A DNA stretch of 64,000 nt from Pseudomonas aylmerensis (GTDB lineage Bacteria > Pseudomonadota > Gammaproteobacteria > Pseudomonadales > Pseudomonadaceae): positions 38,579 through 102,578 of the forward strand of contig NZ_MAUE01000015.1 in assembly GCF_001702265.1 (NCBI RefSeq), given 5' to 3'. Below are positions 20,063 through 29,244 of the stretch, piece after piece. A model generated the notes under the pieces. That model made no database searches and had not been told where the DNA came from. It worked only from the letters and a program-made list of their open reading frames with translations. Every line of letters begins with the position of its first letter. Positions within the stretch are counted from its first letter, which is position 1. The position numbers and the translations under genes are program-made.

Positions 20063-20308
20063 ATGAAACTGTTTATCCTCGGCTTTGCCGCTTTGCTTGC
20101 CACTGGCACCGTGTTCGCCGCCGAACCCGTCATCCACGACAAGACCGGCTTTTTCGTGCACCTGGATGTCGACAAAGTCTTGTCGAGTACCGATACCTAC
20201 GGCCAATGCGGCATCGTTCCCGCGCGTCTCGACTACCTGGACCACCAGGGCCGCGAACACGTGCTGGACTACCAGGTACAGGCGATCGGTTGCCCGAGTG
20301 ACAATTGA
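20063..20308 (+). CDS. DUF2790 small secreted protein
   Basis: An 81-residue protein with signal peptide (LFILGFAALLATGTVFAAE) and a mature domain ending in YLDHQGREHVLDYQVQAIGC, which matches the DUF2790 family of pseudomonads. The ATG at 20063 follows AAGAGAGAGATCGCC. It lies directly upstream of a two-component system, an arrangement common for this family. Periplasmic location is clear; function is unknown. Confidence 0.83.
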   Translation: MKLFILGFAALLATGTVFAAEPVIHDKTGFFVHLDVDKVLSSTDTYGQCGIVPARLDYLDHQGREHVLDYQVQAIGCPSDN

Positions 20309-20350
20309 TCGGACTACACTTGCGCAACGCACAGAAGCAGGGCAACTCCC

Positions 20351-21022
20351 ATGAACATTCTTGTAGTCGAAGACGAACCCAAGGCCGGCAATTACCTGCT
20401 TAACGGCCTGCAGGAGCTGGGCTACTCCGTCAGCCTCGCCCGCGACGGCGTGGACGGTTTGCACCAGGCCCTGGAAACCTCGTTCGACGTGATCGTGCTG
20501 GATGTGATGATGCCGAAGATGGACGGCTGGGAAGTCCTGCGCCGCTTGCGCAAGGAAGCCGATACGCCGGTGCTTTTTCTGACGGCCCGCGACGATATCG
20601 CCGACCGCATCAAAGGCCTGGAACTCGGCGCCGATGATTACCTGATCAAGCCCTTCTCCTTCGCCGAACTGGTGGCGCGCCTGCGCACCCTGACCCGCCG
20701 TGGCCCGAGTCGGGAAGAAGAACAACTGCAGGTCGCCGACCTGCAGATCGATGTGCTGAAACGCCGCGTGACCCGCGCCGGCACACGCATCACCCTGACC
20801 AACAAAGAGTTTGCCCTGCTGCATTTGTTTGCCACTCACCAGGATCAGGTGTTGTCGCGCTCGCTGATTGCCTCGCGGGTGTGGGACATGAACTTCGACA
20901 GCGACACCAACGTGGTGGACGTGGCCGTGCGGCGCCTGCGCCTGAAAATCGACGACCCGTTCCAGCTCAAGTTGATCCACAGCGTGCGGGGCATCGGCTA
21001 CCGCTTCGATACCCAACCATGA
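20351..21022 (+). CDS. OmpR-family response regulator, heavy-metal type
   Basis: A 223-residue regulator with a receiver domain (Asp51 in [13 protein letters not shown], Thr in FLTARDD, Lys in YLIKPFSF) and a winged-helix DNA-binding domain (about 125-220, [29 protein letters not shown]). Its short receiver and linker fit the CopR/CzcR/IrlR heavy-metal group. The stop overlaps the start of the kinase gene as ATGA. The metal or other signal cannot be read from sequence. Confidence 0.93.
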   Translation: MNILVVEDEPKAGNYLLNGLQELGYSVSLARDGVDGLHQALETSFDVIVLDVMMPKMDGWEVLRRLRKEADTPVLFLTARDDIADRIKGLELGADDYLIKPFSFAELVARLRTLTRRGPSREEEQLQVADLQIDVLKRRVTRAGTRITLTNKEFALLHLFATHQDQVLSRSLIASRVWDMNFDSDTNVVDVAVRRLRLKIDDPFQLKLIHSVRGIGYRFDTQP

Positions 21023-22419
21023 CCCGCCGTCGCCATTATTCACTGACCCTGCGGCTGGCGGTGATTTTCGCCCTGCTGGCCTTCGCGCTGCTGGCCACGC
21101 TGGGCGTTGCGCTGTACCGCGAACTGGAGCGTGAGTTGATCAAGCGTGACGACGCTGCGCTGATCTATCGCACCGATCAGTTACGCAACCTGCTCAACGA
21201 CAGCAATACGCTGGATCTGATCAAGACCAAGCCGGAGCTGTTCCAGAACATGCTGGGCAACAGCGAGTCAGTGCTGAGCATTGCGGCGCCGGGGCAGAAG
21301 CCCTTGCTGCTGGTCAACCCGGGCAATATCGAGATGCCGGTGGTGCCGGCCGTTGCCAAAGACCACGCGCTGGGCCTTGCCGATGTGCACCATCTGCCTG
21401 GGGTCAACGACGTCCCCTTCGCCGCCGTGGCGGCGTCGATCGATTCCGGGGACCTGGGCAGCCTGCAAGTCACCACCGGACGCTTGATGACCGAACGCAC
21501 CGCCATGCTCGCCAGCTATCGCCTGAGCGTGTTTATCCTGGCAAGCATTGCCGCGATCATCCTTGCCCTGGTCGGGTACTTGCTGGTGCACCGTGGCCTG
21601 CTGCCGTTGCGACGCCTGGCCCGGCATGCCCAAGGCATCGGCGTCGGCAACCTGGCCGAGCGCCTCGACAGCCACGGCGCGCCAAAAGAGTTGCTGCCGA
21701 TGATCGACGCGTTCAACACCATGCTCGAACGCCTGGCCAGAGGGTTTGTGCAACTGGGCCAGGTGTCCACAGACATGGCCCACGAACTGCGTACGCCGAT
21801 CAACAACCTGCTGGGCGAAACCCAGGTCGCGCTGCAACAGAGCCGCAGCATCGAGAGTTATCAACAGTTGCTGGCGTCCAACGTCGAAGAGCTTGAACGC
21901 CTGGCGCGGATGCTCGACAACATGTTGTTCCTCGCCCGCACTGATCCGGCCAGCGCCCTGCGCCAACGCCAGGAACTCAGTGCAGCGGATGAAGTGGAAC
22001 GTATCGCCGATTACTTCGAAGGCCTGGCCAGTGACGTGGAGGTCAGCATTCGTGCCGAAGGTGAAGGCGTGATCTGGGCTGAACCGATGCTACTGCGCCG
22101 GGCCCTGGCGAACCTGTGCGCCAACGCGATCAAATATGGCGCGCCGCGTTCCGAGCTGCTGATCCAGGCGGTGCCACAGGCCGAAGGCATCACCCTGAGG
22201 GTCAGCAACCAGGGTGAAACCATTGCTGCCGAGCACCTGCCACGGCTGTTCGAGCGCTTTTACCGGGTGGATGAATCGCGCGAGCGCTCGGCCCAGTCCA
22301 ATGGCCTGGGCCTGTCGATTGTGGCGACCATCATGCAGTTGCATAACGGTCGATACAGCGTGAGCAGCGAGGCAGGACTGACGTGTTTTGAGTTGTTTTT
22401 TCCGAGGCGGGACGACTGA
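21019..22419 (+). CDS. Heavy-metal-type sensor histidine kinase
   Basis: A 466-residue kinase: TM1 (about 10-32), periplasmic sensor (33-165), TM2 (about 170-190), HAMP ([23 protein letters not shown]), HisKA with His255 in [13 protein letters not shown], and ATPase with N-box [12 protein letters not shown] and G-box [14 protein letters not shown]. It pairs with the regulator whose stop it overlaps by 4 nt. The family senses Cu, Zn, Cd or Co in other species; here the ligand is unknown. Confidence 0.93.
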   Translation: MTRRRHYSLTLRLAVIFALLAFALLATLGVALYRELERELIKRDDAALIYRTDQLRNLLNDSNTLDLIKTKPELFQNMLGNSESVLSIAAPGQKPLLLVNPGNIEMPVVPAVAKDHALGLADVHHLPGVNDVPFAAVAASIDSGDLGSLQVTTGRLMTERTAMLASYRLSVFILASIAAIILALVGYLLVHRGLLPLRRLARHAQGIGVGNLAERLDSHGAPKELLPMIDAFNTMLERLARGFVQLGQVSTDMAHELRTPINNLLGETQVALQQSRSIESYQQLLASNVEELERLARMLDNMLFLARTDPASALRQRQELSAADEVERIADYFEGLASDVEVSIRAEGEGVIWAEPMLLRRALANLCANAIKYGAPRSELLIQAVPQAEGITLRVSNQGETIAAEHLPRLFERFYRVDESRERSAQSNGLGLSIVATIMQLHNGRYSVSSEAGLTCFELFFPRRDD

Positions 22420-22538
22420 ATCGCGCGCCCCAGGCGCCTGGTGTTATTTTGCAAAAATTTGGCTGTCACCCCTGGCCGGAGTTCCCACTATTCTTTTCCC
22501 CAAAGCGCGTGCTCAGTATTGGAAACAGGTGAAGTGCA

Positions 22539-22856
22539 GTGGAAAGGAAACACTATCGATTCGGCGGGACAAGCTCGCTGAACACCCCACCTCAAGGCAG
22601 AGGTGGCGGCGGTAACGACGGAGGTTCAGGCATGGAAAAACGATTGGGTCTACTGGAAAAGGGGCTGGCTGAAATGAAAGAAAGGCTGATCACCGTTTCG
22701 AGCAGGGCAGACTCCCTGGAAAAGCACTTCGCGACCAAGGCCGACCTTACGACCACCGAGGTGAATCTCATCAAATGGTACGTGGCCACCGCCTTCGCAA
22801 TGACTGGCCTGGCGTGCGCCATCACCTTCGGGCTCACCCGCCTGTTTGCTACCTGA
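22539..22856 (+). CDS. Small membrane protein with Gly-rich N-terminus
   Basis: A 105-residue protein with a Gly-rich head (MERKHYRFGGTSS, then GGGGNDGGSG), a coiled coil (about 32-70), a KADLTTTEVNLIKW segment and one C-terminal TM helix (ATAFAMTGLACAITFGL). I chose the GTG at 22539, preceded by AGGTGA; an ATG at 22632 has a GGAGG site and is a real alternative. The same layout recurs in the prophage protein at 59333. Function unknown. Confidence 0.68.
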   Translation: MERKHYRFGGTSSLNTPPQGRGGGGNDGGSGMEKRLGLLEKGLAEMKERLITVSSRADSLEKHFATKADLTTTEVNLIKWYVATAFAMTGLACAITFGLTRLFAT

Positions 22857-22872
22857 CGATGACCCGCGCAGG

Positions 22873-23517
22873 TCAGCTGACCTGCCCGCCCGTTTCCGTC
22901 ACATCCACTGATGTATGCCAAGCGGCCAGCAACGCCACCCGGAGTCCCTCGACCTGCGTCTCCAGTGCCATTGACGCGGTGCCCGAAGCCAGCACTTGTT
23001 CGGGCAGATATGGCACGTGGATAAACCCACTGCGCACGGCGCTAGCAGCCAGTGCATGCTGCAATAGGTAAAACACCTGGTTACACACGAAGGTACCGGC
23101 CGTGTGCGACACCGTCGCCGCAATCTCCGCTTCGCGCACCGCCTTGACCATCGCCTTGATCGGCAGCGTGGTGAAGTAGGCTGCGGGGCCGTCAGCCACC
23201 ACGGCGGCATCAATCGGCTGCTCGCCGAGGTTATCGGGAATACGCGCGTCATTCAGGTTGATCGCCACCCGCTCCATGGAAATAGCACTGCGCCCCGGCC
23301 CCAGCCCCGTGGCGATCACCATCGCCGGCTGCAATTGGTCGATCAACTGGATCAGGCACTCACCCGCCGTGGCAAACGCACACGGCAGCCGACGCGCAAC
23401 AACCTGCACATCGGCGCCCAGTTGCCAGCCATCCAGCAGGCGTACCACTTCCCAGGACGGGTTTATCGGGTCTTGATCAAAGGGCTCGAAACCCGTCAAC
23501 AATAGGGTCTGCATCAC
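22873..23517 (-). CDS. pcp: Pyroglutamyl-peptidase I
   Basis: A 214-residue C15 cysteine peptidase that removes N-terminal pyroglutamate. The catalytic triad is visible: Glu in SMERVAINLNDARI, Cys in AGTFVCNQVFYLL and His in GFIHVPYLPEQ. It ends a three-gene leftward unit with DUF969 and DUF979 membrane proteins, 4 bp after DUF979. This context links it to uptake or export of 5-oxoproline or its peptides. Confidence 0.94.
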   Translation of the reverse strand: MMQTLLLTGFEPFDQDPINPSWEVVRLLDGWQLGADVQVVARRLPCAFATAGECLIQLIDQLQPAMVIATGLGPGRSAISMERVAINLNDARIPDNLGEQPIDAAVVADGPAAYFTTLPIKAMVKAVREAEIAATVSHTAGTFVCNQVFYLLQHALAASAVRSGFIHVPYLPEQVLASGTASMALETQVEGLRVALLAAWHTSVDVTETGGQVS

Positions 23518-23521
23518 GGCC

Positions 23522-24472
23522 TCACATCAACAGGTAAAGCAGGACAATATTGACCACCAGCATCATCAGCGCGGTCGGCAGCTGGGCCTTGATCACCGCG
23601 TTTTTGTCGGGCAACTCCAGCAGTGCTGCCGGCACGATATTGAAGTTGGCCGCCATCGGTGTCATCAACGTACCGCAGTAACCCGAGAACATGCCAATCG
23701 CGGCCATCACTGCGGGGTTGCCGCCGTAGATCCCCACCAGCACCGGCACGCCGACGCCGCCGGTCATCACCGGGAATGCCGCGAAGCCGTTCCCCATGAT
23801 CACCGTGAACAGTGCCATGCCCAGCACATACACCATGACTGCCACCAGCTTGAAATCCAGGTTGATGTAGGTGGTGGTGACATGCGCGACGGCCGTACCG
23901 ACTCCGGCTTCATTGAACAACAGCCCCAGCATCGCCAGCATTTGCGGTAGCACCATGGCCCAGCCCAGGGCCTCGGTCAGGCGCCGCGATTCGCGCAAGG
24001 CCTGCACCGGGGTGTCGCGGGTCAGCCAGCACGCCAGGCCGAGGGCGATCAGGCACCCGATGCCGAGGGAAACGAAGGTGGTGTTTTTCGGGTCCAGCAG
24101 CGGTACGCCGCCGATCTCGGTGTGCTTGAGTAATACCGAGCCGATCACCGTCGTCAGGGGAATCGCCAACGCCGGGATAAACAGTTTGTGCCCCAGGCGA
24201 CCGGCGCTGGCGCGGGACGCCTTGTCATGCAGCTCGGCGTGCGTGCCACGGCCGACGCCACCCAGCCCGGCAATCAACGCCATGACCACCACGCCCACAC
24301 CAATGACCACCGAGGGCAGGCGCTCGCCCACCAGGAACGGAACCGCGAACAGCAACCAGAACAAGGCGCTGGACCAGCGCTTGGGGTGGGTCCGATCCAT
24401 CAGGATCATGCCCGCAGTGATCAGCAGCAGCACTCCGGCGAGCCAGTACAGGTATTGAATCGAGATGATCAT
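23522..24472 (-). CDS. DUF979 membrane protein, transporter subunit candidate
   Basis: A 316-residue polytopic protein with about 9-10 hydrophobic segments; MGNGFAAFPVMTGGVGVPVLV and GMFSGYCGTLMTPMAANFNIVPAALL are typical of DUF979. It overlaps the DUF969 gene by 4 nt and precedes pcp, the conserved arrangement of this pair. The two are thought to form one permease, probably for 5-oxoproline or a related compound; this rests on context. Confidence 0.88.
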   Translation of the reverse strand: MIISIQYLYWLAGVLLLITAGMILMDRTHPKRWSSALFWLLFAVPFLVGERLPSVVIGVGVVVMALIAGLGGVGRGTHAELHDKASRASAGRLGHKLFIPALAIPLTTVIGSVLLKHTEIGGVPLLDPKNTTFVSLGIGCLIALGLACWLTRDTPVQALRESRRLTEALGWAMVLPQMLAMLGLLFNEAGVGTAVAHVTTTYINLDFKLVAVMVYVLGMALFTVIMGNGFAAFPVMTGGVGVPVLVGIYGGNPAVMAAIGMFSGYCGTLMTPMAANFNIVPAALLELPDKNAVIKAQLPTALMMLVVNIVLLYLLM

Positions 24473-25185
24473 TGCGCGGCCTCCACGGCAGTGGCCACCG
24501 GCGTCATCTCACGGGTCAGCCGCCGGTCGAACCGATGCAGGCGAATCGCGTGAATGATAAACGCGCAGATCGCCGTCGGGATGCCCCACACCGCGATGTG
24601 CAGCGGCTCGACATCAATCCCCGAGCCCAGCAGGAAGGTGTGCATCAGCGCAATCGCACCAAAGGCGACGAAGATGTCCTCACCGAAAAACAGGCCGACG
24701 TTGTCCGTCGCAGCGCACATGGCCAGCACCTTGTGGCGCAACTTGTCCGGCAACTTGCCGTAGCGTTTTTCCGCTGCGCCCTCTGCCATCGGCGCCAGCA
24801 GTGGGCGCACCATCTGCGGGTGTCCGCCGAGGCTGGTCAAGCCCATGGCGGCCGTGGATTCACGCACAAACAGGTAGATGATCAACAGGCGCCCTACCGT
24901 GGCGCGCTCGAACCGCGCGATCCAGTTCTGCGCGTGCAGGCGCAACCCATGGCGCTCCAGCAAGCCGATAACCGCCAGCGGCAATAACAGAATCAATTGC
25001 AGGGCACGGGTCTGAAGGAAACCGTCGCCCATGGTCGCGAGGATTTTTTCCAGCGGGAAGTGGGCGGCAAGCCCGGTGGCGATGGCGGCGGCGGTCACCA
25101 CCAACAGCGGATTGAAGCGCAAGACAAAGCCAACCACGATCACAAGTACGCCGATCAACGGCCATAAGTTCACAACAGTTTGCAT
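24469..25185 (-). CDS. DUF969 membrane protein, transporter subunit candidate
   Basis: A 238-residue polytopic protein; LWPLIGVLVIVVGFVLRFNPLLVV, RESTAAMGLTSLGGHPQMVRPLLAPMA and NVGLFFGEDIFVAFGAI are typical of DUF969. It is the first gene of the DUF969-DUF979-pcp operon and overlaps DUF979 by 4 nt, suggesting coupled translation of a two-part permease. The start follows AAGGACCTCACCGCC. Confidence 0.88.
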   Translation of the reverse strand: MQTVVNLWPLIGVLVIVVGFVLRFNPLLVVTAAAIATGLAAHFPLEKILATMGDGFLQTRALQLILLLPLAVIGLLERHGLRLHAQNWIARFERATVGRLLIIYLFVRESTAAMGLTSLGGHPQMVRPLLAPMAEGAAEKRYGKLPDKLRHKVLAMCAATDNVGLFFGEDIFVAFGAIALMHTFLLGSGIDVEPLHIAVWGIPTAICAFIIHAIRLHRFDRRLTREMTPVATAVEAAQ

Positions 25186-25524
25186 GGCGGTGAGGTCCTT
25201 TAATGCGCGCTGCGGCGCCGTTACAGCAGGATGTGAACAAAGGGTTCACAGCAGGAAGTGGCGTGCAGTCGGCTCGGTTTTTTATTGTTGACCCGGAAGG
25301 TCGAGCGTCAGTGGCGGCAACTTTGCTGCCTGGGGGCGGGAGGTGTCCAACAAGAAAAATTGTTGCTGCAAACCAATAAATTTTGTCGGGGTTTGCTGCG
25401 CACACGTAACAAGATGTGGACAGGTAACCCGCGAGTCACGCATCTTAGCGCCGCCCGTTGATCGGGTGCGGCACCGGGTACCGGCGCACGCCTCTCTCAC
25501 TATTGTTGTGGATATGGAAATTCG
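25186..25524. promoter_or_regulatory. Divergent promoter region between DUF969 and DUF4410 genes
   Basis: This 339-bp gap must hold both outward promoters. An AT-rich patch at about 25358-25386 (AAAAATTGTTGCTGC to AATAAATTTTG) stands out. I see no gene and no operator that I recognise. Confidence 0.35.
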
Positions 25525-26070
25525 ATGAAAACCCAAAAGGTCCTGATCGCCCTCTCGTGCGCCGTTGCCCTGTCCCTGCTGGGCGGTTGTGCAGCGAAAG
25601 TTAAAAGTGGCGGCAGCGCAGCACTGGCCATCCCGGAAGCGGCCAAGCAGAACCTGGTGGTGAGCATCCAGGGCGAAAAACAGGTGGAGCAAAACCCTGA
25701 CTGGAACCTGCTCAAGCGCGACTGGAATAACGCGCTCCAGGTCGAAGCACGCCAGGCCGGCTTCACGGTCACCGAAAGCCCTAAAGTCGCGGCCAATGGT
25801 GAAGACGGCGTGGGCATCAGCATCAACGTGAGCAAGTTTCGCTACATCGAACCGGGTTCGCGGTATGTCGCCGGTGCGCTGGTGGGTAATGCCTGGGTGT
25901 TCTCCCGCGCTGACTACTCCGACTTGAAATCCGGCGCGCCCATTGGCTCACGCACCTACGACACGTCATCCTCGGCCTGGGAAGGCGTGGCTTCGGCAAT
26001 GACGCAGAAGCAGGTCCAGGCAATCGCCAAGCAGATGATCAGCGACATCAAGAGCGCCAAGGCCCAGTAA
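25525..26070 (+). CDS. DUF4410-type lipoprotein
   Basis: A 181-residue lipoprotein with lipobox LSLLGGCAAK (Cys at 22). The body fits DUF4410: NLLKRDWNNALQVEARQAGF, then a strand-rich segment GISINVSKFRYIEPGSRYVAG and a final helix. It is probably anchored in the outer membrane facing the periplasm. Function is unknown. A divergently oriented neighbour at 26139 is another lipoprotein, and a terminator lies between. Confidence 0.75.
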   Translation: MKTQKVLIALSCAVALSLLGGCAAKVKSGGSAALAIPEAAKQNLVVSIQGEKQVEQNPDWNLLKRDWNNALQVEARQAGFTVTESPKVAANGEDGVGISINVSKFRYIEPGSRYVAGALVGNAWVFSRADYSDLKSGAPIGSRTYDTSSSAWEGVASAMTQKQVQAIAKQMISDIKSAKAQ

Positions 26071-26084
26071 GCCACCGCGCCTGC

Positions 26085-26112
26085 AAAAAGGGCCAACCGC
26101 TGGGTTGGCCCT
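26085..26112 (-). terminator. Intrinsic terminator of the lipoprotein gene at 26139
   Basis: A perfect 10-bp stem AGGGCCAACC/GGTTGGCCCT with loop GCTG; read leftward it is followed by TTTTTG. The plus strand lacks a T-run, so it serves mainly the minus-strand gene. Confidence 0.85.
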
Positions 26113-26138
26113 GACACTGCAATTCCGCCTGGCTTGCT

Positions 26139-26768
26139 TCAGAGTTGCTTGAGGGTCTCACGCGACACTTCTTGCAGACCCGCCTCGGTGATTTTCTTCC
26201 AATCACTCTCCGTCACCGCCTGCATGCTTTCATTCTTGCGCGTCACCACATTCAGCGCAGTGGCGCCCGGGGTTTCGATACGCAGGTGGGCTTTGTTACT
26301 CACGTCGACAGAGAAGAAGCCTGGGGTAAACCAGGACCAGAATTCGACAATATGCACGTTCACTGGCGCGGCATCCGGAGTGCCTGGCTCGGTGACGACC
26401 TGGTAACCGGCCTGCTTGTAAGCCGCGGCTACCGACTCATTCACCAGTTGGGAAACGGTGCGGCCAGAGGGCAGCAACACGTCGCCCAACCCTTTGCCGT
26501 AACCGTTGCGCTTACGGGCAATGGCGCGCTCGGTAATCGACTTGTCATTGACCTCGTCATTTTTCAGCGATGGCGTATCCGGGCTTCGTGGAGCTATCTG
26601 GAAAACGCGATCATCCACGGTGCTGATCAGGACTTTCTTGCCATTGCTGGTTGCTGCGGCCTGGCTTGTGCTGAGCGGCGCAACATTGACATCCACTTCC
26701 GACCGACTCGTGGCGCATCCCGCCAGAACCATCAGTGCCGCAATCCCCACCACTAACCGAACGCTCAT
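26139..26768 (-). CDS. YajG-like lipoprotein
   Basis: A 209-residue lipoprotein (LMVLAGCATSR, Cys at 18). The pattern KVLISTVDDRVFQ ... NGYGKGLGDVLLPSGRTVSQLVNESVAAAYKQAGYQVV resembles the YajG and related lipoprotein families, in which a periplasmic alpha/beta domain follows the anchor. The role is unknown. It ends at a strong terminator. Confidence 0.68.
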   Translation of the reverse strand: MSVRLVVGIAALMVLAGCATSRSEVDVNVAPLSTSQAAATSNGKKVLISTVDDRVFQIAPRSPDTPSLKNDEVNDKSITERAIARKRNGYGKGLGDVLLPSGRTVSQLVNESVAAAYKQAGYQVVTEPGTPDAAPVNVHIVEFWSWFTPGFFSVDVSNKAHLRIETPGATALNVVTRKNESMQAVTESDWKKITEAGLQEVSRETLKQL

Positions 26769-26954
26769 GACTACCGCTCCTTATCGCCATCATTGGCATG
26801 GCCGGATATCGGCCGGCGACGATTGTACATGCGCGATATCATTTAGACATCACTCCGACTTTTTTGAAGTAACTGCATACCGGTGAGTGTGTACTCAAGC
26901 CCGACCCGGTATCGTCAACCCAGAACGACCGTCAATGAACAAGGGGCAGCACCG

Positions 26955-28382
26955 GTGACTTCTTCCGCCACACCCACCGCCGAGAATGGCCTCAGCATCC
27001 GGACCCGCCTGATCGCCCTGGTGGTCGCCGTGACTTTCTTCATGGAAAACCTCGATGCCACGGTGATCGCCACGGCATTGCCGACCATGGCCACAGCGTT
27101 CGGGGTCACGCCGGTCGACATGAACATCGGCATCACCGCCTACATCCTCGCCGTGGCGATCTTCATACCGTTGTCCAGCTGGATCGCCGACCGATTGGGT
27201 GCGCGCCGGGTCTTTGCCGGCGCGATCATCGTCTTCACCCTCGCCTCGCTGCTGTGCGGACTGAGCCAGAGCCTTGAAATGTTCGTCTTTGCGCGCGTCC
27301 TGCAGGGCATCGGTGGCGCACTGATGGTGCCCGTGGGGCGGCTGGCGGTGCTGCGCAATACGGATAAAAAAGACCTGGTCAAAATGATCGCGATCATCAC
27401 CTGGCCCGGCCTGGTGGCGCCGATCCTGGGGCCAGTGGCCGGCGGACTGATCGTCACCCATGCCTCCTGGCCCTGGATCTTCTACGTGAACCTGCCGCTG
27501 GGCGTGTTGGCATTGGCCGCCGCACTGTGGCTGGTGCCGGAAGGTCGCGAAGCCAGCGTGCGCAAGTTTGATGCGAAGGGTTTCGTACTGCTCGCAGGCG
27601 CCTGTGTCGCCTTGCTGGGCGGGCTGGAATGGCTGGGCAGCGAGGCCGGCGAAATGCTCATCCCAGGCGTGGTGCTGGTCGCAGCGGGCATCGCGTTGGC
27701 GGTGTGGGCCGTGCACCACTGTCAGCACCATACTGACCCGTTGTTGCCGCTGCAGACCCTGGCGATCAATACCTTTCGCGTGAGTATCTATGGTGGGTCG
27801 CTGTTTCGCCTGGCCATCAGCGCGCTGCCGTTCCTGCTGCCGCTGTTGTTTCAGGTGGCCTTTGGCTTATCCCCGGTGGACGCGGGCCTGTTGGTGCTGG
27901 CGGTTTTTGCCGGCAACCTGGCGATGAAACCCTTGACCACGGCCATCATGCAGCGCTTCGGCTTTCGCCAGGTGCTGCTGGTGAATGGCGTGATCGGGGT
28001 GGCGTCGATTGCGGCGTGCGCCCTTTTCACCGCGCAGACCCCGCTCGCGGTCATCGCAGTGGTGCTGTTTGTGGGCGGGTTGTCACGCTCGATGCAGTTC
28101 ACCTGCTACAACTCGATTGGCTTTGCAGATGTGCCCAAGCCACGCATGAGCGAGGCATCGGCGTTGTTCAGCATGTCGTTCCAACTGGCCATGGGGATGG
28201 GCGTGACGGCAGCGGCGCTGTTGTTGCGCGCGTCGATGAGCGTGCAGGGGCATGAGATTCACGCACAAGTGGGTGACTTCCGGGTGGCGTTCATTGGGGT
28301 GGCATTGCTGGGGGCGCTTGCGCTGGTAGACGTCTATCGACTGCCAGCGCACGCGGGAGAAAGTGTGTTGAAGCGCGGTTGA
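26955..28382 (+). CDS. DHA2-family MFS drug efflux transporter
   Basis: A 475-residue transporter of the 14-TM DHA2 type. Motif FFMENLDATVIATALPTMA at the end of TM1 is the EmrB/QacA motif, and ADRLGARRVFAGA fits MFS motif A. I chose GTG 26955, preceded by AAGGGG with 8-nt spacing; a GTG at 26883 would add 24 residues. No membrane-fusion (EmrA) gene is adjacent, so it probably works alone in the inner membrane. Substrates are unknown. Confidence 0.88.
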   Translation: MTSSATPTAENGLSIRTRLIALVVAVTFFMENLDATVIATALPTMATAFGVTPVDMNIGITAYILAVAIFIPLSSWIADRLGARRVFAGAIIVFTLASLLCGLSQSLEMFVFARVLQGIGGALMVPVGRLAVLRNTDKKDLVKMIAIITWPGLVAPILGPVAGGLIVTHASWPWIFYVNLPLGVLALAAALWLVPEGREASVRKFDAKGFVLLAGACVALLGGLEWLGSEAGEMLIPGVVLVAAGIALAVWAVHHCQHHTDPLLPLQTLAINTFRVSIYGGSLFRLAISALPFLLPLLFQVAFGLSPVDAGLLVLAVFAGNLAMKPLTTAIMQRFGFRQVLLVNGVIGVASIAACALFTAQTPLAVIAVVLFVGGLSRSMQFTCYNSIGFADVPKPRMSEASALFSMSFQLAMGMGVTAAALLLRASMSVQGHEIHAQVGDFRVAFIGVALLGALALVDVYRLPAHAGESVLKRG

Positions 28383-28398
28383 ACGCCGCCTCGTCGAA

Positions 28399-28833
28399 TT
28401 AGGCGGTGGTGCTGACGATTGATCCCGTCGCACTGCCGCCCTCAGCGGTGACAGCCTGCAACAGCGCGGCAGTCGCTGTCTGCAACGCAGCGGCAGTGGT
28501 TGCAATCTGCGCTTGCGCCGCCGCAACCGCAGCAGCCTTGGCCGCCTCGCTCTGGTTGCTGGACTGTGCCTGCTGCATGGCTTGTTGCTGCTCTTGAAGT
28601 TGCTTTTGCAACTGCTCGATCTGCTTCTTCAACTCCTTGACCGTGTCCGACTCCGTCGAGCTGGAAGACGCTTGGCCACCGCCGCCGGCACCCGCAGTCG
28701 CTTGCGTGCCCGCGTTCATATTGACGGCCAGGCCGCCGGTACGGTTGGTGCTCTCGGTTGCCTGGGGAACCGTCGAGGTTGCAACGCTTTGACTGCTGGC
28801 TACGGCAGGAGGATTGCTAATGTTGATGAGCAT
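28399..28833 (-). CDS. FlxA-like coiled-coil protein
   Basis: A 144-residue low-complexity protein from MLINISNPPAVASSQS: a Ser/Thr/Gly-rich N-terminus, a coiled coil (VKELKKQIEQLQKQLQEQQQAMQQ) and an Ala-rich tail. The pattern resembles FlxA-like proteins. I chose the ATG at 28831-28833; an upstream in-frame ATG at 28869 is less likely. It is the last bacterial gene before the disrupted tRNA. Function unknown. Confidence 0.65.
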   Translation of the reverse strand: MLINISNPPAVASSQSVATSTVPQATESTNRTGGLAVNMNAGTQATAGAGGGGQASSSSTESDTVKELKKQIEQLQKQLQEQQQAMQQAQSSNQSEAAKAAAVAAAQAQIATTAAALQTATAALLQAVTAEGGSATGSIVSTTA

Positions 28834-28922
28834 GCCAAATGTCCGATGATGAAGGCTTACCGACTGCATCGGCGTGTCGGTCGATTAATTGAGGGCGGCG
28901 TCAGGATTAAATTCGAGGCAAC

Positions 28923-28952
28923 AAAAAAGGGCCCACCTTTCGGTGAGCCCTT
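28923..28952 (-). terminator. Terminator of the tRNA-Val transcript
   Basis: AAGGGCTCACC/GGTGGGCCCTT (one mismatch) with GAAA loop and T6 when read leftward. It lies 30 bp beyond the CCA end of the tRNA fragment and is now separated from the tRNA promoter by the prophage. Confidence 0.82.
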
Positions 28953-28981
28953 CTAGACCGCCCAGCAGAGCGGATTTTGTT

Positions 28982-29030
28982 TGGTAGGCGCGATTGGACT
29001 CGAACCAACGACCCCCACCATGTCAAGGTG
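28982..29030 (-). other. attL: 3' 49 nt of tRNA-Val(GAC)
   Basis: Read on the minus strand, this matches the 3' part of tRNA-Val: anticodon segment CTTGACATG, variable loop, T-arm GTTGGTTCGAGTCCAAT and the acceptor end CGCGCCTACCA. The 5' half of the tRNA (AGAGCACC and beyond) is missing and unrelated DNA begins at 29031. This is the footprint of a phage integrated into a tRNA 3' end; the intact tRNA should lie at the far end, outside the window. Confidence 0.85.
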
Positions 29031-29210
29031 ACCCCGAAGCACATGCAACCGCATGATTTATAAGGGAAAACACATATTTTCTGCGCCGTGCTAAAACACC
29101 ATTTCTGCCTATAAGAATCAATAACTTAGCGTTGTATATTGCTACAGTGATTGCCCCTCCACGGCGTCCTGCCGACGAACACCACTCCCAAATCCGCCAC
29201 ACCTCGATTA

Positions 29211-29226
29211 CTGTATGCTCATACAG
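29211..29226. promoter_or_regulatory. LexA (SOS) box at the prophage left end
   Basis: CTGTATGCTCATACAG, inside the 20-bp perfect palindrome TACTGTAT-GCTC-ATACAGTA, matches CTGT-N8-ACAG. It lies 18 bp before the ATG of the gene at 29245, next to attL. Confidence 0.82.
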
Positions 29227-29244
29227 TATTTGAGTTTGCCCACC

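Noticed and set aside
26883..26954. Longer N-terminus for the MFS transporter from GTG 26883
   Set aside because: The extra 24 residues are not hydrophobic, have no ribosome site and precede a GTG with AAGGGG; kept only as an alternative.
28982..29030. A functional tRNA-Val gene
   Set aside because: The D-arm, acceptor 5' strand and part of the anticodon stem are missing, so this is an att remnant.
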